Assembly (NCBI GenBank): GCA_028288925.1
Contig: JAQGHG010000019.1
Coordinates: 136,047 to 176,940 of the forward strand
From: Patescibacteria group bacterium
GTDB lineage: Bacteria; Patescibacteriota; Saccharimonadia; UBA4664
Reading direction: 5' to 3'
DNA length: 40,894 bases
Program-made: the position numbers and the translations under genes
The notes under the pieces: generated by a model
What the model was told of the DNA's origin: nothing
The model's database searches: none
The model's input: the letters and a program-made list of their open reading frames with translations, nothing else
Shown here: one piece after another, positions 25,246 through 33,188 of the stretch
Layout of the letters: every line of letters starts with the position of its first letter
Position numbering within the stretch: the first letter of the stretch is position 1

Positions 25246-25273
25246 TATGCTTGGGCTTACTTACGGTCTAACA

Positions 25274-25885
25274 CTATTTCTTACCGTTGAGGTGCTCCAT
25301 ATTCACCCCTTTATCAACAAACTCCGACCACCACCACTCGTGCGGATTACTATCGCGCATATCGTGAGCCAGCTTCTTGGCCGACTCCGTCCGCAAATGC
25401 GGCACCCGGTTGGTGAAATCTCCATCAAACCAGCGCTCGGCCAGTTTATTACCGCGCCAGACCAAAACCCATTCGATATACATCTGAGCCAAAATATCCG
25501 CGTCTTTTACGCATTTCGCCTCCAAACTCTCTCGTGCTTCATATTCTCCCATCATCTCCAAAAGATCCTGCCCAAACGGAAGGCCGGCAAACTGATCGCT
25601 CATCGCCTTCGCCTCATCGACCTTCACGTAATTCTTCGCCACGAAGTCCATGTCACCCGTACGAGCCTCGGCCAGATCATGGAGCGTACCCATGGCCATA
25701 GCTTTAAGCCCTACCTCGTGGCTCAGCCCTTCCATCCGCGCCAAGCAATAAGCGATCACCGACACCTGATAGCAATGCGAAGCAATCGTATCCGGCGTAT
25801 TATTACCCAGATTACGCACATGCGATCGAGGCATGTCCAAGAGCATACTGGCTTGCTGAATCAAATAGAGAACCCGTTTTGTCAT
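25274..25885 (-). CDS. HD-domain hydrolase (YfbR-like)
   Basis: A 203-residue HD phosphohydrolase. Metal ligands appear in ASHCYQVSVIAYCLA (His), MGTLHDLAEARTGD (His-Asp) and VKDADILAQ (Asp). The order resembles YfbR-type 5'-deoxynucleotidases, which remove phosphate from dNMPs. The C-terminus is tryptophan-rich. TATAAT lies six bases before the ATG (leaderless). Single gene, divergent from rpsT. Confidence 0.87.
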   Translation of the reverse strand: MTKRVLYLIQQASMLLDMPRSHVRNLGNNTPDTIASHCYQVSVIAYCLARMEGLSHEVGLKAMAMGTLHDLAEARTGDMDFVAKNYVKVDEAKAMSDQFAGLPFGQDLLEMMGEYEARESLEAKCVKDADILAQMYIEWVLVWRGNKLAERWFDGDFTNRVPHLRTESAKKLAHDMRDSNPHEWWWSEFVDKGVNMEHLNGKK

Positions 25886-25891
25886 GAGATG

Positions 25892-25897
25892 ATTATA
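25892..25897 (-). promoter_or_regulatory. -10 of HD hydrolase gene (leaderless)
   Basis: Perfect TATAAT on the minus strand, six bases before the start codon at 25885. Confidence 0.55.
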
Positions 25898-25915
25898 ACG
25901 CCAAATCCGCCTCCC

Positions 25916-25944
25916 TTTACAAACGACCGTAAATCAGGTATATT
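25916..25944 (+). promoter_or_regulatory. rpsT promoter
   Basis: TTTACA and TATATT 17 bases apart, followed by a short leader with AGGA six bases before the ATG. Confidence 0.75.
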
Positions 25945-25967
25945 CCATTGGTATTTTAGGAAGATCT

Positions 25968-26429
25968 ATGCCCATCATCAAACAAGCTATTAAGCGTGCC
26001 AAGCAAGCTCTCGTCCGCCGCAGCCACAACCTGCAGGTCAAGCGCGCCGTTAAGCAGGACATTACCGCCCTGCACGACGCTCTTACCGCCGGCGACACCA
26101 AAGAGATCCAGGAAAAGCTAGGCGCCGCCTACTCCGAGATCGACCGCGCGGTCAAGAAGCACACGTTGCACAAGAACACCGCTGCCCGCCGCAAGAGCCA
26201 GCTCGCTCACGCCGTCGCCAAAGCCTCCGGCGTAGAAGCCACTCCCGCCGAAGCCAAAACCACCAAGGGCGCCGGCAAGAAGGCCGCTACCGCCAAGACC
26301 ACGGTCAAGAAGACCACGGCTGCCAAAGCTACCGTAGCCAAAAAGGCCGCCGCCAAAAAGCCGGCCGCCGCTAAGGTTAAGGCGCCTGCCGCCAAGAAGC
26401 CCGTAGCCAAGAAGACCGACGACAAATAG
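25968..26429 (+). CDS. rpsT: 30S ribosomal protein S20 with long basic tail
   Basis: S20 binds 16S rRNA near the 5' domain. The first 85-90 residues are a normal S20 (IKQAIKRAKQALVRRSHNLQVKRAVKQDI...HKNTAARRKSQLAHAV). The protein continues for about 65 residues of Lys/Ala/Pro/Thr repeats (KKTTAAKATVAKKAAAKK), which look like the tail of histone H1-like bacterial proteins. Usual S20 length is about 87; here 153. AGGA before ATG and a strong terminator right after the stop make it a one-gene unit. Confidence 0.95.
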   Translation: MPIIKQAIKRAKQALVRRSHNLQVKRAVKQDITALHDALTAGDTKEIQEKLGAAYSEIDRAVKKHTLHKNTAARRKSQLAHAVAKASGVEATPAEAKTTKGAGKKAATAKTTVKKTTAAKATVAKKAAAKKPAAAKVKAPAAKKPVAKKTDDK

Positions 26430-26454
26430 TCCGCCCGTCGTCATAAACCAGCCA

Positions 26455-26474
26455 GGGGCCTCACGGCCCCTTTT
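26455..26474 (+). terminator. rpsT terminator
   Basis: GGGGCC-TCAC-GGCCCC followed by TTTT, 25 bases after the rpsT stop. Confidence 0.85.
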
Positions 26475-26493
26475 GGTATTATTAGGATCACAT

Positions 26494-27072
26494 ATGACCA
26501 TCCCCGAACTCAAACAAGATATCGTCTTCGACGCCAAGCTGCGTGGCCACGAGCTGACATTCCATTCCACTTGGGGCCTCTTTAGCCCCAAGACTGTCGA
26601 CGAAGGCACGCGCCTGCTCCTGGACCACCTCCAGATCGGCCCCGACGCCACAGTGCTAGACCTGGGCTGCGGCTACGGTCCGCTCGGTCTCACTATCGCA
26701 AAAATGGCGCCACAGGGCCAAATTCACCTCGTCGACAAAGACTTCGTGGCGGTTGATTTCGCGCGCGAAAACGCCAAAGTCAATCACCTCCCCAACGCCC
26801 ATGCCTACCTCTCCAATGGCTTTGAGCAGGTCCCGGCCGATCTTACCTTCGATGTTATCGTGTCCAATGTGCCGGCCAAAATCGGCAGCGAGCTCCTAGC
26901 AATCTTCCTGCACGACGCCTACACCCGGCTCAACCCCGACGGCCGGCTCTACATCGTGACCATCTCCGGCCTCAAAGACTACATGAAGCGCCACCTCACC
27001 GAGGTCTTCGGCAACTACGACAAGCTCAAACAAAGCAAAACCTACACCGCCGCCCTCGCCATTAAACGATAG
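26494..27072 (+). CDS. RsmC-like class I methyltransferase
   Basis: A 192-residue SAM-dependent methyltransferase of the small-domain MTS type. GLFSPKTVDEGTRLLLDHL leads into motif I VLDLGCGYGPLGLTIAK, then HLVDKDFVAVDFARENAK and a motif IV variant VIVSNVPAKIG (usual NPPxx). Related enzymes modify guanines in rRNA (RsmC, RlmG). AGGA lies six bases before ATG 26494; the track start at 26473 lies in the rpsT terminator. Target unproven. Confidence 0.85.
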   Translation: MTIPELKQDIVFDAKLRGHELTFHSTWGLFSPKTVDEGTRLLLDHLQIGPDATVLDLGCGYGPLGLTIAKMAPQGQIHLVDKDFVAVDFARENAKVNHLPNAHAYLSNGFEQVPADLTFDVIVSNVPAKIGSELLAIFLHDAYTRLNPDGRLYIVTISGLKDYMKRHLTEVFGNYDKLKQSKTYTAALAIKR

Positions 27073-27105
27073 ACGCTAAACCCCCTATCGGGTTAGGCTA
27101 AAGAT

Positions 27106-27318
27106 ATGACCAAGCAATCCACCGATCCCCTGCGCGTTAGATTGCTCGAACTCATCGAAGATATCGAGAAACACGCCGCCCAAATCCGCGACTTCGCCAC
27201 CACCCCCGGCAATGCCTGGCTGGCCAAGGGCGAGCTCCAGGCCCTCATGGGGCTCATGAGCGACATGGAGACCCTGCTCGAAGACATCAAGCGGCAAGAC
27301 ACCGAAAACGGTTACTAA
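27106..27318 (+). CDS. Small helical protein, 70 aa, unknown
   Basis: A short acidic helical protein (LRVRLLELIEDIEKHAAQIRDF...LMSDMETLLEDIKRQD). I do not recognise it. It follows the methyltransferase by 33 bases and is probably co-transcribed. Its stop overlaps the holA stop on the other strand (four bases shared). Confidence 0.65.
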   Translation: MTKQSTDPLRVRLLELIEDIEKHAAQIRDFATTPGNAWLAKGELQALMGLMSDMETLLEDIKRQDTENGY

Positions 27319-28253
27319 CGCTTCACGCCTTCGGCCACGTGCCAGATGAGCCGCTCCACTGCCGCTTCGGCCTTGATGCGGCCGGTCTTGATGTCGTACT
27401 CACAATCCGCGGCCGCCTTGTAGGCCGTCTCTAGAGCCTCTTGGCTCAGGCCGTTCTGCGCGGCGGCCATCTTGCCGGCCACATACGGTGACATCCCGAC
27501 GGCCCGCGCCAGATCACTCGGCGCCATCGCGGCCGGCGCCGTCTTGGCCAGCAGCAGGTTGCGCAGCTGCCATTGCACCATCGTCAGCACGTAAATCTCG
27601 CTCTCCTTCTGCCGCAGCAGCGCGTGATACCCAGAGAGCGCCACCCCCGGCCGCCCCAATGTCATCGCTTCCACCAGCTCAAAAATCGACCGTTCTACGC
27701 TCGGCGCCACCAGCTGCTGCACCACCTCTACTGTGACCCGCGGGCTGTAATTAACCAACTTCTGCACTTCCTCACTCAACCGCCACTGGTCATTGCCCGC
27801 CAGATCCACCAGCTCCCGCAGCACCACCGGCTCGATGCTTCCGCCCAATCGTTCCACCTCAGCCCTGATCCATCCCAGCAGCCTAGGGCCCTCCAGCGGT
27901 TCAAACTTCACCACCTTATCGGCCTTTTTGAGGGCCTTGAAAGCCTTGGTGCGCTGATCCACCTCCCGCTCCACAAACACCGCCACCGTCGAAGCCGGCA
28001 CCCGCGCCAGCAAATCCTCCAGCTTGTCCCCCGCTGTCTTATTGCCGGCCACACCCTCCACGATCACCAGCCGGCTCGCGGCCAAAAACGGCGCCGCCTG
28101 CAGAGTCGCCAGCAGCTCCCGCGGCTTCACACCCGAGCCATCAATCCGCTCCAAACCGAAGTCCGACCCCGCCTTGGCCCGGTAAGCTTCCACCATTTTA
28201 TTCAATTGCTGCCTCAGCGCGTAAGCATTCGGCCCATAAAAGAAAAATGTCAT
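27315..28253 (-). CDS. holA: DNA polymerase III subunit delta
   Basis: The delta subunit opens the sliding clamp during loading. The protein starts MTFFFYGPNAYALRQQL (ATG 28253, family-like), contains ASRLVIVEGVAGNK and a lid and collar with GWIRAEVERLGGSIEPVVLRELVDLAGNDQWRLSEEVQKLVNY. Length 312 is usual. The clamp-loader fold lacks a real P-loop, as expected. It ends in a stop overlap with the convergent 70-aa gene. Confidence 0.92.
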   Translation of the reverse strand: MTFFFYGPNAYALRQQLNKMVEAYRAKAGSDFGLERIDGSGVKPRELLATLQAAPFLAASRLVIVEGVAGNKTAGDKLEDLLARVPASTVAVFVEREVDQRTKAFKALKKADKVVKFEPLEGPRLLGWIRAEVERLGGSIEPVVLRELVDLAGNDQWRLSEEVQKLVNYSPRVTVEVVQQLVAPSVERSIFELVEAMTLGRPGVALSGYHALLRQKESEIYVLTMVQWQLRNLLLAKTAPAAMAPSDLARAVGMSPYVAGKMAAAQNGLSQEALETAYKAAADCEYDIKTGRIKAEAAVERLIWHVAEGVKR

Positions 28254-28323
28254 ATCTGATAGTTTAACGCACAATGTGCAGAAAATTCCCTATACGCCCA
28301 AGCTATAGCAGTCCGAAAAGGCT

Positions 28324-28342
28324 AAAAAGCCACTCAAGTGGC
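28324..28342 (-). terminator. mutM terminator containing the mutM stop codon
   Basis: On the minus strand GCCAC-TTGA-GTGGC is followed by TTTTT. The TGA stop of mutM is in the loop. Confidence 0.75.
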
Positions 28343-29200
28343 CTGCCCGACAGACCTACCTAACTTCTGGCACCTCGGACAAATATGCGTACCGCGCCCA
28401 GCTACCCGCAATTTTTGTATAAGCGTATCGGGATGCACCGGACACGGCCGGCCCTGGCGCCGAAAGACCCGCGCGTGCTCCAGGTAGTCGCCCTTGCCCC
28501 CCAGAGAGTTCACATAATGCGCGAAGCTCGTGCCACCGTGTTCGATCCCCAATGCCATAATCTCCCGAATGGCCGCGTGCAGTCGCCGCGCCTCGGCCGG
28601 CGTCAGCGAGCCGCCCACCCGCGCCGGATGCAACCGCGCCAAGTGCAGCGACTCGTCAGCGTAAATATTGCCTACGCCCGCCACCACCGACTGGTCCAAG
28701 ATAATCGCTTTCACCGGCGCGCCCTTGTGCCGCGCCAGCCGCGCCGCCAGATACGCCACGCTAAATTCCGGCGCCGTCACCTCCGGCCCCATCCGCGCCA
28801 CCAGCGTATCCAGCTCCACCTCCGCCGTCGGCACCACCTTAATCCAGCCAAACTTGCGCTGATCATTGAAGTACAATTGGTCGCCACTCGCGAACCCAAA
28901 CACCACCCGCGTCGACCGGTCCGGCAGAGCCTCGGCCATACTCGAAGTCGGGTGGCCGCCCGCGAACCGCTCGCCGTCGGCCTTCACGAGCACCATCTGG
29001 CCCGTCATCTTCAGATGAAACATGAGCGAATGCTCATTATCGAGGGTCCAGATCAGCACCTTGCCCCGGCGCGTCACATGCGTCACCCGCGCACCCGCCA
29101 CCATACGGTCGCTCATGCCATCCACGGTCACGATCTGCTGGCCCACCAGGCCCAGCTCCAACCCCTGCCGAATTGTCTCTACCTCGGGTCCTTCCGGCAT
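28334..29200 (-). CDS. mutM: Formamidopyrimidine-DNA glycosylase (Fpg/MutM)
   Basis: Fpg removes 8-oxoguanine and cuts the abasic site. The enzyme uses Pro1 after Met removal, so the start is ATG 29200 (MPEGPEVETIRQGL), not the track start. Glu2 follows and the beta-hairpin Lys is in TRRGKVLIW. The H2TH region is DQSVVAGVGNIYADE. The C-terminal finger reads CPVH...CPRC, so the second ligand is His instead of Cys. The start overlaps the previous gene stop by one base. Length 288. Confidence 0.95.
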   Translation of the reverse strand: MPEGPEVETIRQGLELGLVGQQIVTVDGMSDRMVAGARVTHVTRRGKVLIWTLDNEHSLMFHLKMTGQMVLVKADGERFAGGHPTSSMAEALPDRSTRVVFGFASGDQLYFNDQRKFGWIKVVPTAEVELDTLVARMGPEVTAPEFSVAYLAARLARHKGAPVKAIILDQSVVAGVGNIYADESLHLARLHPARVGGSLTPAEARRLHAAIREIMALGIEHGGTSFAHYVNSLGGKGDYLEHARVFRRQGRPCPVHPDTLIQKLRVAGRGTHICPRCQKLGRSVGQAT

Positions 29201-29682
29201 TATTTCTGCTGCTTGCGCATCTCCTGCAACTGCCAAGCCCGGTACATGACCCAGTCGTGCAGGGTATTCAGCACCGTAGCCCGGCCATACGTTTCCGACT
29301 TAATCGGCCGGAAGTCCTCTTCGCGCACCTCAATGGGACCATTAGCCAAAAAATTCTCCAGCAACACCAGCTCTTCGCCCCGCCGGCGCACACTCTGGAT
29401 CGAATAAATCCGTTGCACCCCAAACTTCGACGGCTTGTCGTGCTCATACTCCAGCCGCACCACTTCGCCTTCCGGTGCCAAATTCGGATCCAATACCGCC
29501 ACCCGGCACATATTCAGGGGCGCACCCTTCTCAGCTGCGTCGATCGTAATCTGCCGCCCCACCACCGGGCCGCCCGGCAGGCGCATCGTCATCGTGCGGC
29601 CCACCAACTCCTGCTCGATCGCCTTGGTTGCCTCGGCCACAATCGCCTGGCAGGTAGCGGGTAGGAGTTCGTCGCCGATCAC
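29200..29682 (-). CDS. Unknown protein between polA and mutM
   Basis: A 160-residue protein without a family I recognise. It is soluble and appears alpha/beta (ATCQAIVAEATKAIEQELVGRTMTMRLPG, then charged strands). It overlaps polA by four bases and mutM by one, so the three form a tight repair unit. A role with polymerase I or base-excision repair is suggested only by position. Confidence 0.75.
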   Translation of the reverse strand: MIGDELLPATCQAIVAEATKAIEQELVGRTMTMRLPGGPVVGRQITIDAAEKGAPLNMCRVAVLDPNLAPEGEVVRLEYEHDKPSKFGVQRIYSIQSVRRRGEELVLLENFLANGPIEVREEDFRPIKSETYGRATVLNTLHDWVMYRAWQLQEMRKQQK

Positions 29683-32468
29683 AACTCGCCCCAGTGCTTG
29701 CCCGTAGCGGTATCCACCGCCAGCGGCACGCCCAGATCGATCACGCCGCTCATCACCTCGGCCATCATGGCCGCCACCGCCACAGCCTTGGCCTCCGGCG
29801 CCTCCACGATCAGTTCGTCATGGATCTGCAGCAGCAAATGCGAATCAGAATCCAGCCGCTTCACCACCTCAATCATTGCCAGCTTATAAATATCCGCCGC
29901 CGTCCCCTGGATCGGCACGTTTACCGCCATCCGCTCGGCCGCCTGCCGCATGATGTAATTATTGCTCCGGATCTCCGGGCACGGCCGCCGCCGACCAAAC
30001 AACGTCGCGGTATACTGATTGTCCATCGCGAACTTCTTGGTAGCCTCAATGTATTCGCGCAGCTTCGGCCGCACCTCAAAGTACCGTTCGATAAACCCGG
30101 CAGCTTCTTTGCCATCCATGCCCGTCGCCACGCTCAAGCCGTGCGCGCTCATGCCATACAACACGCCGAAGTTAATCGTCTTGGCCGCGCTCCGCTGCTC
30201 CTTCGTCACCGCCTCGAGCGGCACACCAAACAGCTCGGCCGCCGTCTGCTGATGCAAGTCGATACCGCGCTTGAAGGTCTCGATCATCGCCTCGTCGCCG
30301 GCCAGCGCCGCCGCCACCCGCAGTTCAATTTGCGAGTAGTCCGCGCTCACCAGCACCCGGCCCTTGGGCGCCACGAACGCCTGCCGAATCTCCCGGCCCA
30401 GCTCTGTCCGCACCGGAATGTTCATCAGATTCGGATTCGACGAGCTCAACCGCCCCGTCTGCGCGATCACCTGGCTAAAGCTCGTATGCACCCGGCCGTC
30501 GCGGCCTACCATATCCGGCAGCGCGTTCACGTACGTCGAGCGCAGCTTATCCAGCTCGCGATATTCCATGATGAGGTCGATGATCGGGTGCGCGTCCCGC
30601 AACTTCTCCAGCTCGCCGGCCGCCGTCGAGATGCCCGTCTTGCCCTTCTTAATTCCCGCCGAGTTTAACCCCAGCCGGCCGTACAAAATCTGGCTCAGCT
30701 GCGCCGGCGACCCCATATTGAACTCCTCGCCGGCCAAATCAAAAATCTTAGCCTTTAGCTCGCCAATCCGCCGCTCCAACCGCTCCCCTAGCCGCTCCAA
30801 GAACGGCACATCCAGCTCGATACCGGCCAGCTCCATCTCGCCCAACACGCCGATGATCGGCCATTCCACCTCAGTCGCCAGCCGCTCCAAGCTCCAACCA
30901 TACTCATTTACCTCGGCAAACTCGGCCAGCTGTACCCGCAACTTCTCGTACAGCCGCCAGCTCATATCGGCATCTTCGGCCGCGTACGTCGTGGCTTCTT
31001 CGATGAGCGTCTTATCAAACGTAATCTGGCTCTTCTTATCGGCTCCAATCATTTCCTTAATCGGAATCATCTCCACGCCCAGCTCGCTGTAGGCCAGGTC
31101 GTCCAGCGACTGCGCCCGCCCCAGTGAGTTCAGCAAAAACGCCGCGATCATCGTGTCGAAGACAATACCCGCTACCCTCACGCCGTGCTGGCGTAGCACT
31201 TCGTAATCAAACTTCACGTTGTGACCCGTCTTGCCAATCTTAGAGTTCTCCAAGACCGGCTTAAGGCGCTCCAATGCCAAATCACGTGGCAGCTGCGTAC
31301 CGTCGGTGTGGCCCACCGGAATGTAATACGCCTCACCCTCCTTGAACGCCACCGACACGCCTACCAGATTCGCCTCCATGGTATCGAGCGAATCCGTCTC
31401 GGTATCAAACGCGAACACCTCCTGTGCTTCCAGCTCCTTCACCAGCGCGTCCAGCGCCGCCTCGGTCGTCACCGCCGTGTATTTCACGCTCGCCAAATGC
31501 GCCCGCTCACGCTTGGCCGGTGCCTCACCCGAGTCATCAAATAGCGTAGGCACATCCTGGCCGGCCACCGCGTCCGCCGCCAAACTCCCCGGCCGCATAT
31601 CGGGCGGCAGCTTCGCCAACAACGACCGAAATTCCAGCCGGTGGAACAGTTTGGTGATATGCTCACGGTCAAAGTGCCCCACCCGGGCCGGCTCCAGCTC
31701 CAGCGTTACCGGCGCGTCACATACAATTACGCTCAGCTTACGGCTCAGGTAAGCCATATCTTTGTTGGCCCGCAACTTTTCACCAGTACTGCCGGCAATC
31801 TCATCAACATGCTCATAAATAGCGTCGAGCGTCTTATACTCGGCCAGCAATTTCATCGCCCCCTTATCGCCGATCCCCTTCACACCGGGAATATTATCGC
31901 TCGTGTCACCCACGAGCGCCTTGTAATCAATAAATTGCCGCGGCGTCAGCCCGTACCGCTCCTGCATCTTGGCCAGATCGTAGCGGGTCGGCTCCATACC
32001 CCGGGGATTAAACATATCCACTACTGTGGCTTTGTCGATGAGCTGCAATTGGTCTTTATCGCCGGTTGCGATTACGATCTCCAAGTCGCCGCGTTCTTCC
32101 GCCTGCCGCGCCAAGGTGCCGATAATGTCATCCGCTTCGTAGTTTTCGAGCTCAATCCAAGGCAAATTCAGCGCCTCCACCAGCTCACGCGTCGTGGGGA
32201 TCTGAGCGTACAGGTCATCCGGCTGCTTCATGCGCGTCGCCTTATACTCCGGATACCACTCGTTGCGGAAAGTCTTACTGGATTTATCCCACGTCACAAT
32301 TACATAGTCAGGCTTCAGGCTGCCAATAACCTTGAGCATGATATTCGCGAAGCCCAACACCGCGTTCGTGGGCAGGCCTTCTTTGTTCGATAAATGCGGA
32401 ATGGCGTGGTAGCCGCGGTGGAACACCGCCGAACCATCAACCAAGACTAATAACGGCTTCTTGTTCAT
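29679..32468 (-). CDS. polA: DNA polymerase I
   Basis: A full-length 929-residue Pol I. The 5' nuclease covers about 1-290 (LVLVDGSAVFHRGYHAIP, GDKDQLQL, DYKALVGDTSDNIPGVKGIG). The 3'-5' exonuclease, about 330-520, keeps its acidic residues (FAFDTETDSLD, GHNVKFDYEVL, YAAEDADM), so proofreading should be active. The polymerase part has VSADYSQIELRVAAALAGD, RSAAKTINFGVLYGMSAHGL and LLQIHDELIVEAP. TACAAT lies seven bases before the ATG. Followed by the 160-aa unknown and mutM. Confidence 0.98.
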   Translation of the reverse strand: MNKKPLLVLVDGSAVFHRGYHAIPHLSNKEGLPTNAVLGFANIMLKVIGSLKPDYVIVTWDKSSKTFRNEWYPEYKATRMKQPDDLYAQIPTTRELVEALNLPWIELENYEADDIIGTLARQAEERGDLEIVIATGDKDQLQLIDKATVVDMFNPRGMEPTRYDLAKMQERYGLTPRQFIDYKALVGDTSDNIPGVKGIGDKGAMKLLAEYKTLDAIYEHVDEIAGSTGEKLRANKDMAYLSRKLSVIVCDAPVTLELEPARVGHFDREHITKLFHRLEFRSLLAKLPPDMRPGSLAADAVAGQDVPTLFDDSGEAPAKRERAHLASVKYTAVTTEAALDALVKELEAQEVFAFDTETDSLDTMEANLVGVSVAFKEGEAYYIPVGHTDGTQLPRDLALERLKPVLENSKIGKTGHNVKFDYEVLRQHGVRVAGIVFDTMIAAFLLNSLGRAQSLDDLAYSELGVEMIPIKEMIGADKKSQITFDKTLIEEATTYAAEDADMSWRLYEKLRVQLAEFAEVNEYGWSLERLATEVEWPIIGVLGEMELAGIELDVPFLERLGERLERRIGELKAKIFDLAGEEFNMGSPAQLSQILYGRLGLNSAGIKKGKTGISTAAGELEKLRDAHPIIDLIMEYRELDKLRSTYVNALPDMVGRDGRVHTSFSQVIAQTGRLSSSNPNLMNIPVRTELGREIRQAFVAPKGRVLVSADYSQIELRVAAALAGDEAMIETFKRGIDLHQQTAAELFGVPLEAVTKEQRSAAKTINFGVLYGMSAHGLSVATGMDGKEAAGFIERYFEVRPKLREYIEATKKFAMDNQYTATLFGRRRPCPEIRSNNYIMRQAAERMAVNVPIQGTAADIYKLAMIEVVKRLDSDSHLLLQIHDELIVEAPEAKAVAVAAMMAEVMSGVIDLGVPLAVDTATGKHWGEL

Positions 32469-32475
32469 GTATCCT

Positions 32476-32481
32476 ATTGTA
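32476..32481 (-). promoter_or_regulatory. -10 of polA (nearly leaderless)
   Basis: TACAAT on the minus strand, seven bases before ATG 32468. The hairpin at 32499-32524 occupies the place of a -35 box. Confidence 0.45.
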
Positions 32482-32498
32482 TCTCAAAAATGGTGAGA

Positions 32499-32531
32499 CC
32501 CCGCCGAGATCGCTCTCGGCGGGGCTCTTTT
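32499..32531. terminator. Strong hairpin terminator between microprotein ORF and polA
   Basis: CCCCGCCGAGA-TCGC-TCTCGGCGGGG is a perfect 11-bp stem. On the + strand it is followed by CTCTTTT; on the minus strand a TTTTT lies eight bases beyond the stem. It probably separates polA from upstream transcription on the minus strand. Confidence 0.7.
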
Positions 32532-32562
32532 ATAGACCAGCGGTCGCCGGTCTACGTCTTCC

Positions 32563-32658
32563 TCATTCCTGAGGAAGGTCTCCTCCATACTTCTGATGGG
32601 GAGGCGGCTCCGGGGAGGTGGTAGGGTCGCGATCGCCGCGATTGTCGTGATCAGCCAT
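32563..32658 (-). CDS. Possible 31-aa hydrophilic microprotein
   Basis: An ATG with GAGAGGA eight bases upstream opens 31 codons, MADHDNRGDRDPTTSPEPPP and so on, ending PQE. It is too short for the track. It is polar and Pro/Asp-rich with no recognised motif. A strong terminator follows 32 bases after its stop, which supports a real transcription unit. Confidence 0.4.
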   Translation of the reverse strand: MADHDNRGDRDPTTSPEPPPHQKYGGDLPQE

Positions 32659-32727
32659 GACGCACATCCTCTCTAGACACCAACACGATAACACAAATTT
32701 TTTAAAAATTCAGCGCCACAGCGAGCC

Positions 32728-33144
32728 TTAATACCAGTGGTGTCTCTTCCAAAAGCTCCACGCCTTGCACGGCGTGCCATACCGGTGCTTGATGTAACTC
32801 AAGCCCCACTTCACCTGCGTACCGGGATTAGTCCGATAATCGGCCCCAGCGGAACGCATCTTGCTCCCCGGCAGAGCTTGCGGGATACCATAGGCACTCG
32901 AGCTAGGATTATTGGCCCACCAGCGCCATGTCGACTCGTGAATATAAACTTGATTAAGGCAGCTGTACTGGGTCGTGGTCGACCACTTATACACCAGGCT
33001 CATCCGCTTCTTGGCGTAATTCTTGGCATACGTGACCGAGGCTTTATCTTTCTTAAAGGCCGCCGCTTCAGCCACCGAAAAACCGCCCAAAACCAGGGTT
33101 AAAATCGGAACCGCGAAAATAAGGAAACGTATTTTTTTAAGCAT
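32728..33144 (-). CDS. Secreted lytic transglycosylase-like protein
   Basis: A 138-residue secreted protein. Residues 1-28 form a signal peptide (KKIRFLIFAVPILTLVLGG, cut near AEA-A). The mature part has NQVYIHESTWRWWANNPSSS with the likely catalytic Glu, then YGIPQALPGSKMRSAGADYRTNPGTQVKWGLSYIKHRYGTPCKAW. That block closely follows actinobacterial SLT-type enzymes that cut peptidoglycan glycan chains. ATG 33144 is chosen because a promoter sits directly upstream. Two Cys could form a disulfide. It may remodel its own wall or act on a host wall. Confidence 0.85.
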   Translation of the reverse strand: MLKKIRFLIFAVPILTLVLGGFSVAEAAAFKKDKASVTYAKNYAKKRMSLVYKWSTTTQYSCLNQVYIHESTWRWWANNPSSSAYGIPQALPGSKMRSAGADYRTNPGTQVKWGLSYIKHRYGTPCKAWSFWKRHHWY

Positions 33145-33154
33145 TAGTACTTTA

Positions 33155-33183
33155 ACTATATAAGGCATTTAGCCAGAAGACAA
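33155..33183 (-). promoter_or_regulatory. Promoter of secreted transglycosylase gene
   Basis: TTGTCT and TATAGT 17 bases apart, -10 ending ten bases before the ATG. Confidence 0.65.
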
Positions 33184-33188
33184 ACTAT

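Noticed and set aside
29694-30668. 324-aa + strand ORF antisense to polA
   Set aside because: Arg/His-rich shadow of the polA coding strand; polA motifs are complete in the other frame.
32695-32712. AT-rich palindrome near the transglycosylase stop as a terminator
   Set aside because: Only A-T pairs and no GC stem, so it would be a weak hairpin.
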